Source: Dehalococcoidia bacterium (GTDB lineage: Bacteria > Chloroflexota > Dehalococcoidia > Lucifugimonadales > Australimonadaceae). From it: a stretch of DNA of 20,441 bases. The notes under the pieces were generated by a model. It saw nothing but the letters and a program-made list of their open reading frames with translations, was not told where the DNA came from and searched no databases. A program made the translations under genes and the position numbers. The stretch spans positions 1 to 20,441 of the forward strand of contig JAGWBE010000010.1 in assembly GCA_021296055.1 (NCBI GenBank), given 5' to 3'. How positions within the stretch are numbered: the stretch's first letter is position 1; every line of letters begins with the position of its first letter. Positions 7,568-14,093 of the stretch are shown piece by piece.

Positions 7568-7888
7568 CTACCCCGCGCTAATCGCCTCGCGCTTCACGTG
7601 CAGACGCTCCTTGAGCGCGTTCACTGCGTCGTGCGAGCCGTAGACCGTGCTCAGCTTGCCATCCACGCGCACTTTCATGCGGCTGATGTGTCCGCCCTTG
7701 GCCAGCAGCCACAGCGACCAGTTGAGCGCCGAGCGCTTCAGGCGCGGGAACACGCGCAGCAGCTCGTCGCCCTGGTACTCGAACACCTCGTCCGACCGGC
7801 GCATGATCTCCTCGTAGACCATGGCCTGCAATGGCGGCAGCCCACCCGCGCCCGGAAGGCTGTACTCGGCTATCTGCGAGATCTTCAT
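7568..7888 (-). CDS. Small protein of unknown function, possibly winged-helix
   Basis: A 106-residue soluble protein I do not recognise. Seen: a central helical part (PPLQAMVYEEIMRRSDEVF, then YQGDELLRVFPRLKRSALNWSLWLLAKGGHISRMKV) followed by a probable beta hairpin (MKVRVDGKLSTVYG) and a final basic helix (HDAVNALKERLHVKRE). The order helix, helix, hairpin with basic residues would suit a winged-helix DNA-binding domain, but this is only a visual inference. The ATG at 7888 is chosen because AAGGA lies 7 nt before it; an in-frame ATG at 7903 is the alternative and would use that AAGGA as coding sequence. It is convergent with the SDR gene (14-nt gap) and divergent from gatC, with the 12-bp repeat array in between. 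Confidence 0.62.
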   Translation of the reverse strand: MKISQIAEYSLPGAGGLPPLQAMVYEEIMRRSDEVFEYQGDELLRVFPRLKRSALNWSLWLLAKGGHISRMKVRVDGKLSTVYGSHDAVNALKERLHVKREAISAG

Positions 7889-7932
7889 CGCCCCGTCCTT
7901 CATCCGCTGTGCGCTCGCCTGCTTGAACGAAC

Positions 7933-7980
7933 GCTAAGAATTCGGCTAAGCCAAAGTCTAACCTTTCGCCTAAGCTCCGC
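7933..7980. repeat. Four 12-bp direct repeats in register (CTAAG array)
   Basis: The pentamer CTAAG recurs at 7934, 7946 and 7970, and as CTAAC at 7958, each exactly 12 bases apart. The units are gCTAAGaattcg, gCTAAGccaaag, tCTAACctttcg and cCTAAGctccgc; units 1 and 3 also share a TTCG end. It lies in the 159-nt divergent gap between the small unknown gene and gatC. The arrangement resembles an iteron-like or multi-site operator for a DNA-binding protein. Confidence 0.7.
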
Positions 7981-8030
7981 AAAGCGCATAGCAGCGCCTG
8001 TTAGCGCCGATACGGACGCTCTACGCCCTC

Positions 8031-8039
8031 TGCTACACT
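8031..8039 (+). promoter_or_regulatory. Extended -10 element upstream of gatC
   Basis: TGC-TACACT, an extended -10 type hexamer, ends 8 nt before the gatC ATG at 8048. There is no Shine-Dalgarno in the short gap and no recognisable -35, so a leaderless transcript is likely if this is the promoter. Confidence 0.5.
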
Positions 8040-8047
8040 ACCCCGCG

Positions 8048-8359
8048 ATGGCCTCCCCCGAACCCGGTTCCGCCCTCACCCTAGACGATGTCCGCCACAT
8101 CGCGGCGCTCTGCCGCATCGGGATGACCGACGCAGAGTTGGAGCGGATGCGCGCGGAGCTGGCCGACCTCCTGGGCGAGGTGGCGTTCGTCCAGTCGGTG
8201 GACACTACCGGCATCGATCCCACCGGCCACGCAGTGGACAACGTCCACAGTGTGATGCGGGACGACGAGGCCACCGACCCGATGCCCGCGGAAGACGTGC
8301 TCCTCAACGCGCCGCTGCGCGAGGGCGTCTACTTCCGCACCCGTTCCGTGCTCGACTAG
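8048..8359 (+). CDS. gatC: Asp-tRNA(Asn)/Glu-tRNA(Gln) amidotransferase subunit C
   Basis: A 103-residue GatC. It wraps around GatA and GatB and stabilises the enzyme that amidates mischarged Glu-tRNA(Gln) and Asp-tRNA(Asn). Seen: LTLDDVRHIAALCRIGMTDAELERM, the N-terminal helical pattern D-V-x-H-I/L-A-x-L-x-R/I-x-x-x-x-x-E, then VQSVDTTGIDPTGH and, near the end, NAPLREGVYFRTRSVLD, which matches the conserved D/N-A-P-x-x-x-x-x-x-F-x-V-P region. Length is normal. The ATG at 8048 has no Shine-Dalgarno. gatA begins 2 nt after its stop, so the two are coupled. No gatB is in the window. Confidence 0.94.
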   Translation: MASPEPGSALTLDDVRHIAALCRIGMTDAELERMRAELADLLGEVAFVQSVDTTGIDPTGHAVDNVHSVMRDDEATDPMPAEDVLLNAPLREGVYFRTRSVLD

Positions 8360-8361
8360 CC

Positions 8362-9825
8362 GTGGCCGAACCCCTCTACTACCTCTCCGCCGGCGAGATG
8401 TCGGACGCGCTGCAGCGGCGCGAGCTGTCGGCGGCGGAGCTGTCGGAGGCCCACTTCGATCGCATTGCCGAGGTGGAGGACGAGGTCGGCGCCTACCTGA
8501 GCGTGACGACGAACCTCGCCATCGACCAGGCGCGCGCCGCGGACGCGCGCCTGGCGGCGGGAACGGCGGCGCCCCTTACGGGCGTGCCCATGCAGCTCAA
8601 GGACAACCTCAACGTGCGCGGCACGGCCACGACCTGCGCGTCGCGAATGTTGGAGACCTACGTTGCGCCCTACGACGCCACGGCGGCGGCGGCTTTGACC
8701 GGCGCGGGCGCTGTCCTGCTCGGCAAGGGCAACATGGACGAGTTCGCCATGGGCTCCTCCACAGAGAACTCCGCCCTCGGCGTCACCCGCAACCCGTGGG
8801 ACCGCGAGCGCGTCCCCGGCGGCTCCAGCGGCGGCCCCGCCGCCGCCGTCGCCGCAGGCGAAGCCGCATTCGCCCTCGGCTCCGACACGGGCGGCTCCAT
8901 CCGTCAGCCCGCCGCCTTCTGCGGCGTCGTCGGCCTCAAGCCCACCTACGGTCTCGTCAGCCGTTACGGCCTCGTCGCCTTCGCCTCCTCGCTCGACCAG
9001 ATCGGGCCTATGACGCGCACGGTGCGCGACTGCGCCATCGTCCTGAACGCCATCGCGGGCCACGACCCGAAGGATTCCACCAGCATCCCTGCGCCGGCGC
9101 CGGATTACACAGCGCGCCTGGATGCGGGCGTCGAAGGCATGCGGATCGGCGTGGTGCGCGACTACTTCGGGGAGGGCATCGCACCCGAAGCCGCGCGCGC
9201 GGCGAGGGAGGCGATCGGCTCGTTGGAATCGATGGGCGCGCAGGTGGACTGGGAGGCGTCGCTGCCCAACTCACGCGCCGCCCTCGCCGTCTACTACATC
9301 ATCGCGCCCTCGGAGTGTTCCGCGAACCTCGCCCGCTACGACGGCGTCAAGTACGGCTACTCGGATACGGAGGCGGACGGGTTATGGGCGGCGCTGGAGG
9401 CGACGCGGCGCGAGGGGTTCGGCGCGGAGGTCAAGCGCCGCATCCTGCTCGGCGCATACGCGCTCTCCGCCGGCTACTACGACGCCTACTACCTGAAGGC
9501 GCTCCAGGTGCGCACCATCATCCGCCGCGAGTTCGCCGAGGCCTTCGAGCGCTACGACCTGCTCGCCACGCCGTCCACGCCCACCCCCGCCTTCAAGTTG
9601 GGCGAGAAGACCGCCGACCCGGTGGCGATGCACGCCAGCGACGTGTGCAACGTGCCCGTCAACATCGCGGGGATTCCCGCCGTCAGCGTCCCGTGCGGTT
9701 TCGTGGACGGCCTGCCAGTCGGCCTCCAACTCATGGGTCCGCACCTCAGCGAGTCGGCGCTGCTGCAAGCCGCCTACGCCTACGAGCAATCCACCCCTTG
9801 GCGGGACGAACACCCGCCCCTCTAG
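8362..9825 (+). CDS. gatA: Asp-tRNA(Asn)/Glu-tRNA(Gln) amidotransferase subunit A
   Basis: The 487-residue amidase-signature subunit that hydrolyses glutamine and sends ammonia to GatB for tRNA-dependent amidation. The Ser-cisSer-Lys triad is complete: K80 in MQLKDN, S155 in VPGGSSGGPA and S179 in SDTGGSIRQPA, within one residue of the positions known in Staphylococcus aureus GatA. GNMDEFAMGSSTENSALG (123-140), GLKPTYGLVSRYGLVAF and the C-terminal NIAGIPAVSVPCGFVDGLPVGLQLMG are also typical of GatA rather than of general amidases. The start is GTG 8362, two bases after gatC. The stop codon lies on a CTAG shared with the stop of recF on the other strand. Confidence 0.96.
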   Translation: MAEPLYYLSAGEMSDALQRRELSAAELSEAHFDRIAEVEDEVGAYLSVTTNLAIDQARAADARLAAGTAAPLTGVPMQLKDNLNVRGTATTCASRMLETYVAPYDATAAAALTGAGAVLLGKGNMDEFAMGSSTENSALGVTRNPWDRERVPGGSSGGPAAAVAAGEAAFALGSDTGGSIRQPAAFCGVVGLKPTYGLVSRYGLVAFASSLDQIGPMTRTVRDCAIVLNAIAGHDPKDSTSIPAPAPDYTARLDAGVEGMRIGVVRDYFGEGIAPEAARAAREAIGSLESMGAQVDWEASLPNSRAALAVYYIIAPSECSANLARYDGVKYGYSDTEADGLWAALEATRREGFGAEVKRRILLGAYALSAGYYDAYYLKALQVRTIIRREFAEAFERYDLLATPSTPTPAFKLGEKTADPVAMHASDVCNVPVNIAGIPAVSVPCGFVDGLPVGLQLMGPHLSESALLQAAYAYEQSTPWRDEHPPL

Positions 9826-10973
9826 CCCGCTCCGCCCTCCTCCTCGAACACCGCGCCGCCCGTCACCTCGAAGCGCCGCGCCGACAAGCGGAATCGCTCC
9901 GGCACGATGCTCGCGTCGGCGGTCGTCGCCAGCGTCTGCGGATAGGCCGCAGCCGCCTCCATCGTCAGCGCGCGGTGCTCCGCGTCCAACTCCGATAGCA
10001 CGTCGTCCAGCAACAGCACAGGCTGGTCGCCTCGGCGCGCCGCCAACACTTCCGCCTCCGCCAGCCGCAAGCTCAGCGCGGCGAGGCGCGCCTGCCCGCG
10101 CGAGGCGTGCTGCGCGAGCTCGACGCCGCGCATGGTCAGGCGCAGATCGTCGCGGTGAGGGCCGACCACCGTCTGGCCCAGCGCGCGCTCCCTGCGCCGC
10201 GAGGCGGTGAGGGCGTCGCGCAGCGCCTCGGCCAGGGCAGCATCGGAGGGCGCGTCGGGAATGCGCACGCTCGCCGCGTAGGCCGTCTCCAGCGCATCGG
10301 CGCCCGCGCCGAAGGCGGCGTAGCAGCGGCGCGCCGCCTCGTCGAGGGGGCCTGTCGCCGCGAGCCGTCCGCCGAGCACGCGGGCTCCCTCCTCGCACAA
10401 TTGACCGTCCCAGAAAAGGAGCTCCCGCTCGCCGGCGCGGTTCTCTTTGAGCGCCTTCAGCACCCGGTTGCGCTGCATCACCACCCGTTGGTAGCGCTGG
10501 AGCGCGCGCAAGTAGCGCGAGTCGGCCTGCGACAGCAGCACGTCCAGGTAGCGCCGCCGCCCCTGCGGGCCGCCGTACACGAGCGCGATGTCGTCGGCGG
10601 TGAAGAGCACCGCGTTGAAGCGGCCCACCAGGTCGGACGCTCGGCGGGCGGAGCCGTTTATCTGCACCCGCTTCTGCACCGTGTCCCCCTGCCGCAGGTC
10701 GAGACCCACCAGCAACTCATCCGCCTCACCGCCCCGCTCCACTGTCCCGCTGACCACGGCGTAGCCATCGCGTTCGCGCGCCGTCCACGCGACCATCTCG
10801 CGCTCGGCGGCGGCGCGGTAGGAACGGCCGATGGCCAGCAGGTACGCCGCCTCGAGCAGATTGCTCTTGCCTTGAGCGTTGGCGCCCTGAAACAGCGTCA
10901 GCCCCGCGTCCAGATCGAGCGCGGCGTTGGCGACGTTGCGGAAGTTGGTAAGCTTGAGGCGGCGCAGCAGCAT
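9822..10973 (-). CDS. recF: DNA replication and repair protein RecF
   Basis: RecF is an ABC-type ATPase that, with RecO and RecR, loads RecA on gapped DNA. The 383-residue protein has LRRLKLTNFRN at the N-terminus, Walker A GANAQGKSN (30-38, K36), an ABC signature in ASRGQARLAALSL, the GPHRDDL motif just before it, and Walker B VLLLDDVLSELD ending near residue 330. Length is typical. The ATG at 10973 gives the expected N-terminus; an upstream in-frame start at 11018 would add 15 unrelated residues and run into the divergent promoter. It has no Shine-Dalgarno. It is not next to dnaA, dnaN or gyrB as in many genomes. Its stop overlaps the gatA stop tail-to-tail by 4 bases. Confidence 0.95.
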   Translation of the reverse strand: MLLRRLKLTNFRNVANAALDLDAGLTLFQGANAQGKSNLLEAAYLLAIGRSYRAAAEREMVAWTARERDGYAVVSGTVERGGEADELLVGLDLRQGDTVQKRVQINGSARRASDLVGRFNAVLFTADDIALVYGGPQGRRRYLDVLLSQADSRYLRALQRYQRVVMQRNRVLKALKENRAGERELLFWDGQLCEEGARVLGGRLAATGPLDEAARRCYAAFGAGADALETAYAASVRIPDAPSDAALAEALRDALTASRRRERALGQTVVGPHRDDLRLTMRGVELAQHASRGQARLAALSLRLAEAEVLAARRGDQPVLLLDDVLSELDAEHRALTMEAAAAYPQTLATTADASIVPERFRLSARRFEVTGGAVFEEEGGAG

Positions 10974-10981
10974 GGCGCGCC

Positions 10982-10987
10982 ATTCTA
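10982..10987 (-). promoter_or_regulatory. -10-like hexamer upstream of recF
   Basis: TAGAAT on the minus strand ends 8 nt before the recF ATG. A weak -35-like TTGGGC lies 15 nt further upstream, somewhat short of the ideal spacing. No Shine-Dalgarno follows, so the message may be leaderless. Confidence 0.45.
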
Positions 10988-11023
10988 GCCGGGGCGCGGC
11001 TTGCCCAAGCACCCGCACCTCCC

Positions 11024-11029
11024 CATACT
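11024..11029 (+). promoter_or_regulatory. Weak -10-like hexamer upstream of the lipoprotein gene
   Basis: CATACT ends 6 nt before the GTG at 11036. No -35 and no Shine-Dalgarno are seen. It shares the 62-nt divergent gap with the recF promoter. Confidence 0.3.
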
Positions 11030-11035
11030 CGCTCC

Positions 11036-11749
11036 GTGCCGCTGAATATCCTCTCCCTGCGAACCCCGCTCCGCGCCGGCACCGCCATTCTGCTGGCGGG
11101 CCTGTTAGCCGCGTGCGGCGGCGGCGCCGACCCGACTCCCACGCCCACCCCCGCGCCGATGTCCGTCCCTCGCCTCGACGTCGCCTCCGCCGAAACCTTG
11201 GGCGGCCTGATGGCGCAGCTGCCCGCGAACGAGACGGCCTGCCTCCGCGACGCTCTCGGCGCGGAGCGCTACGCGGCGCTGCTCGCTCAGCCCCCGCGCC
11301 TGAGCGCCAGCGGCCTGCCTGACGCGGCGTCGGGCGGGTGCTTCAGCGGCGAGACACTGTTGCTGCTGACGGTGGCGGGACTGGAGTTGGAGGCGGGCGG
11401 GCTGTCGGAGCGCAGCGCGGCGTGCGTCCGCAACGCCTTCGGCGCGGTGGAGTTCACCGGCGGCGACGAGGACGCGGACACGCAGGCGGCGACCTTCGGC
11501 GCCATCACCGGTCTGCTCTTCTGCCTGACCAATGAGGAGGCGGGGCGCATCTCCGTGGGCCGCATCCTAGGCGACGATTCGCCCGCGCTGGCGAACCTCA
11601 CGCTTCAAGACGCGCGGTGCCTCGCGGAGCGAGTCGACCTAGGCCGCCTCCAGGAGGCGCTGACGCAAGTGAGCGCGGGCGGTCCACTCCCGCGCGAGGT
11701 GGCGGGCGCATTCGTCGAATGCCGCGTCGCTCTACCCGCGCCCGGGTAG
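11036..11749 (+). CDS. Predicted lipoprotein with three Cys-pair repeats, unknown function
   Basis: A 237-residue protein with a lipoprotein signal: basic start, hydrophobic stretch AGTAILLAGLLAAC and lipobox LAAC with C27, followed by GGG and a Thr-Pro linker (TPTPTPAP), so it should be exported and anchored to the outer face of the membrane. The rest is not a family I recognise. It holds six further cysteines at 69, 102, 130, 163, 195 and 229, spaced 33, 33 and 34 within pairs. Repeat-like helices surround each first Cys (ETACLRDALGAERYAALL, SAACVRNAFGAVEF, DARCLAERVDLGRLQEAL). Three domains of about 63 residues, each possibly closed by one disulfide, are inferred. Start is GTG 11036, with no Shine-Dalgarno. 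No enzyme motif is visible. Confidence 0.8.
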   Translation: MPLNILSLRTPLRAGTAILLAGLLAACGGGADPTPTPTPAPMSVPRLDVASAETLGGLMAQLPANETACLRDALGAERYAALLAQPPRLSASGLPDAASGGCFSGETLLLLTVAGLELEAGGLSERSAACVRNAFGAVEFTGGDEDADTQAATFGAITGLLFCLTNEEAGRISVGRILGDDSPALANLTLQDARCLAERVDLGRLQEALTQVSAGGPLPREVAGAFVECRVALPAPG

Positions 11750-11790
11750 GATTAGGGGCTGGCTTTCGCCGCTCGCGCGATTTGAAAGCT

Positions 11791-11807
11791 TTATCCTAGG
11801 AGGATAA
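11791..11807. repeat. Inverted repeat at the end of the broken nuclease gene
   Basis: TTATCCT and AGGATAA are exact inverted copies separated by AGG. The left arm includes the gene's TAA stop (minus strand). A second partial copy (ATCCTATCCCAGGAG) follows directly. It could be a weak terminator or an island-edge sequence; there is no T-run to support a standard terminator. Confidence 0.45.
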
Positions 11808-12481
11808 TCCTATCCCAGGAGAGTATGTTCTTTCCTTTGAGCCAGCCTTGCTGGCACATGAATTCGACTTGCGCCTTGTCCTTTATATCATCTTCTACAA
11901 CCAGAAAAAGGATTATGCGCTTGCCGGGTTGAGTTTTGTCAGTCTGAATAAGGTCAAGGAGGATTTGGGTGGTCACGTACTGGCGGATAAGTTGGTGGAC
12001 AAGGACGTATCCATCATCTGCGCCGAAATCGCTTTCATATTTTGCTTCTCCGATAAAAAGATGGTTCGGACTCTCCAGAACGATGTCAATCTCCGTATTG
12101 CGAAGATTGTTGTAGCGGTTCGTCTTGTCAGTTTCGTCGTTTATTGTGCAATTGCTGGCTTCAATTCCTTAAACTCAGCGCTTTGAGTGATTTGAGCGAA
12201 TAGCTCAACTCTTTTACGCAGATCCGAGAATAAGCGCTTGTAGCGCCTAATCAAATCTTCGACATGCATTTTCCCCTAACGTTCTCGTACTCATAGTCTC
12301 GCATGCCCTTCCAAAAGAATTCGAGTTTGATGGTCTCCAAGTCAGCCTTGTGAGTCTCGGCGAGCGGCTCGAGCAGGCACTGTACAAGCCGAGCGCGCGC
12401 GTTTGCGGACTCGAAGAAGGGTGCGAAGCATTGGGCGGTCTTCCAGTTCTCCGTCCTGTTCGGGATGCCAAGGATTCCCAT
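11791..12481 (-). pseudogene. PD-(D/E)XK nuclease-like gene broken by two single-base frameshifts
   Basis: Three minus-strand frames follow one another. Frame 1 (12481-12251, 76 codons) begins MGILGIPNRTENWKTAQCF and reads to YEYENVRGK. Frame 2 (open from 12269 to 12141) continues MHVEDLIRRYKRLFSDLRKRV to SAEFKE. Frame 3 (open from 12168 to 11791) gives IEASNCTINDETDK, then NTEIDIVLESPNHLFIGEAK, and ends DRIILLG. Restoring one base near the GGGGAAAA run at 12269-12278 and one near 12165-12174 would give a protein of about 230 residues. The D-x12-E-x-K spacing in frame 3, with a hydrophobic strand between, is the PD-(D/E)XK nuclease core. AAAGGA 9 nt before the ATG overlaps the stop of the DUF2779 gene, so the two were coupled. 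The break may be real decay or sequencing error. Base composition is far lower in GC than the flanks. Confidence 0.7.
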
Positions 12482-12495
12482 GACGATGTTTCCTT

Positions 12496-13857
12496 TCAGC
12501 TGCGGGCGCGTGCTGCGCCGGCTTCGGCGATGAGCGCCTTGTAGACGTGCACCAGCGCTTCGGTATCTCGCGCGCAGTAGGCGAGCAGGTCTTTCCTAGT
12601 CTTGGCCTTGTCACGCTCGTGAGCATCGTCGGCGATCATACCGGCGTATTGGGCTGAGGCGGCGCCGCCATCCCGTATGTTGAGGTCCGCGTAGATCAGA
12701 TGGGGCGCAAGAATCGGGGCGACGGACTTGAGCGAGTAGCTCCCGCCGATTCCAGGATGGTAGTAGTTCTCTCTGAGCAGCTTCAGCAGGTCAATCATCC
12801 GGTCGCAGAGGGCCAGCAACCGATTTTTGTAATCCGGGAACGCCTGAGCAAGGCCCCTCAAGACGGTTCTCTCGTAGGGTGAGTAGACGACGATTGCGCC
12901 ATCGGCGGGGATCGCTCGCAGCAAGCTGACGATGAAATTCTTCCGTGGATCTTCGGCGTTGCCGTTTAGGAAGGAATGGTGGTTTATCTCTCCGGACGAA
13001 TCCAAGACGTGAAGCGACCACTGGAATGGGATCACCTGGTAGGGGCTTGTGCCGATGTATAGCGGTATGGCGGGGTTGAAGGTCTCGAAGTCCAAGAAGC
13101 TCGCGGGGAAGGAGATTTCCTCCAAGCTCGTCTTGAGGTTTGGGCTGGTGAAGGCCGCTTTGGTTTGCCCAACCTCATCCTGGTGGCAATGTCCATAGAA
13201 GGAGCAGCGATAGGGCTTCTTGCAGTGTGGGCCGATTTCGATATCCGGCGGACTGCTCTCTTGTAGGGCCATCCACATTCGAGACAGATCGTTGGGAACG
13301 TGTTCATCTATGAACGCCCTGGCGCGGCTTGTGACATCTTCTAGGGTGAATAGGCAATCAAGGTCGTGGTCTCCGCCCTGATAGACATAGTCTCTGTTGA
13401 GATGCATCAAGTACGCCCTGCTAATAGGCGTTCCGGCGCCTTCCACTACATGCATCTGGATCGCAACGTCCGTGACGTGTTCGGGTTTGGCCTGTGTCGA
13501 TGACTTGACTTCCACCAGGTCGAACCCCTGGCCCTCGCTTCTCTTGAGGATGTCGACTCTCGTATTGATGTCTTCGAAGGTGAAGGCGGCTTCGTACAGG
13601 GGCGGAACCTTGGCGTCGGCGAGAAGGGTCTCGGTGGTCCTGACGGCTTGGCCGTGCTCCGCGTAGGTTTCCTCGATGAGTCTGCCGTTGGGGAAGCGTT
13701 GCCTTGCGAATTCGCCAACGGCGGAGCCCGTGTCGAATATCGCCTGCTGGGCCTGGTCTACGGGGTCGGCGAGTTCCGGTCGATAGCATTGCAGGTAGAG
13801 ACGCTTCAGGCACTGGAGGCCGTACTGGAATTTGGATTTGGAGAGACTGGGCAACAT
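12496..13857 (-). CDS. DUF2779-type nuclease: Cas4-like Fe-S PD-(D/E)XK domain plus DnaQ-like domain
   Basis: A 453-residue protein. The N-terminal half looks like a Cas4/AddB-type nuclease: SKSKFQYGLQCLKRLYL with C16, the PD-(D/E)XK core VDILKRSEGQGFDLVEVK with D102, E116 and K118, and C212, C218 and C224 in HCKKPYRCSFYGHC, which with C16 would hold a 4Fe-4S cluster. The C-terminal half matches DUF2779, an RNase H/DnaQ-like fold: FLDFETF (D256, E258), PYQVIPFQWSLHV, YSPYERTVL and YCARDTEALVHVY (D431). The asparagine common in the middle motif is serine (S326). A two-nuclease fusion acting on DNA is inferred. ATG 13857 gives the expected start; 65 upstream codons are non-homologous in appearance. 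GC is about 52-60% in two hand-counted lines, below its surroundings, suggesting transfer. Confidence 0.85.
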   Translation of the reverse strand: MLPSLSKSKFQYGLQCLKRLYLQCYRPELADPVDQAQQAIFDTGSAVGEFARQRFPNGRLIEETYAEHGQAVRTTETLLADAKVPPLYEAAFTFEDINTRVDILKRSEGQGFDLVEVKSSTQAKPEHVTDVAIQMHVVEGAGTPISRAYLMHLNRDYVYQGGDHDLDCLFTLEDVTSRARAFIDEHVPNDLSRMWMALQESSPPDIEIGPHCKKPYRCSFYGHCHQDEVGQTKAAFTSPNLKTSLEEISFPASFLDFETFNPAIPLYIGTSPYQVIPFQWSLHVLDSSGEINHHSFLNGNAEDPRKNFIVSLLRAIPADGAIVVYSPYERTVLRGLAQAFPDYKNRLLALCDRMIDLLKLLRENYYHPGIGGSYSLKSVAPILAPHLIYADLNIRDGGAASAQYAGMIADDAHERDKAKTRKDLLAYCARDTEALVHVYKALIAEAGAARARS

Positions 13858-14008
13858 CAGGCGTTGGAGCGCCTCGGGCTTTGAGGGAGGCTCACACAGC
13901 GTAGGGGCACCGTAGGGGATGGCCGTGAGCGCGTCAAGCGCCGCGAAGGGCAGGCGAAGGGACGGGCGGGCACAAAGAGCGCCGTTATAGGAGAAGGGTC
14001 GAAGCGTG

Positions 14009-14030
14009 GTTCCCGCCAGTTCGCGGGAAC
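14009..14030. repeat. Inverted repeat (8-bp arms, 6-nt loop) upstream of mtnA
   Basis: GTTCCCGC and GCGGGAAC are exact inverted copies around the loop CAGTTC. No T-run follows on either strand, so it is more likely an operator or RNA hairpin than a terminator. It lies 63 nt before the mtnA start. Confidence 0.55.
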
Positions 14031-14055
14031 GGGGGAGGGAGGCGCCGCCCAACCC

Positions 14056-14084
14056 TTGCCGCTTGGGGCTGTGGGCGATAGCAT
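14056..14084 (+). promoter_or_regulatory. Predicted sigma-70-type promoter for the mtnA operon
   Basis: TTGCCG (14056-14061), a 17-nt spacer, and TAGCAT (14079-14084). The hexamer ends 9 nt before the mtnA ATG and no Shine-Dalgarno lies between, so the transcript would be leaderless or nearly so. Confidence 0.5.
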
Positions 14085-14093
14085 CTGCCCCCG

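Larger units (their letters stand above)
13858..14093. other. 236-nt divergent intergenic region between the nuclease island and mtnA
   Basis: High-GC sequence without a convincing gene. It contains a hairpin at 14009-14030 and a promoter-like pair for mtnA at 14056-14084. I see no tRNA cloverleaf, integrase gene or flanking direct repeat that would mark an attachment site, and no SAM-riboswitch-like arrangement. Confidence 0.6.

Noticed and set aside
7933..7980. CRISPR array or replication origin
   Set aside because: The units are only 12 bp, degenerate and without spacers; no replication initiator gene is adjacent.
8796..9998. Plus-strand 400-codon open frame within gatA
   Set aside because: Arg/Pro-rich shadow of gatA in another frame; gatA itself has its full catalytic triad.
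11848..12186. Plus-strand 112-codon open frame in the low-GC island
   Set aside because: It looks protein-like, but the minus strand carries the PD-(D/E)XK core and continues the DUF2779 operon; the plus frame lacks a Shine-Dalgarno and any known motif. It cannot be excluded fully.
12251..12278. Programmed ribosomal frameshift in the second nuclease gene
   Set aside because: The G4A4 run is suggestive, but two same-direction shifts would be needed and neither has a convincing slippery site plus hairpin; mutation or sequencing error is simpler.
12496..13857. Cas4 or another CRISPR adaptation protein
   Set aside because: The Fe-S nuclease half is Cas4-like, but there is no cas1, cas2 or repeat array, and the DUF2779 half is not part of Cas4.
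14009..14030. Rho-independent terminator
   Set aside because: The hairpin is good but neither strand has a following T-run.
13858..14052. N-terminal extension of the DUF2779 protein to 14052
   Set aside because: The extra 65 residues are Ala/Pro/Leu-rich, not nuclease-like, and the MLPSLSKSKF start matches the family's beginning.
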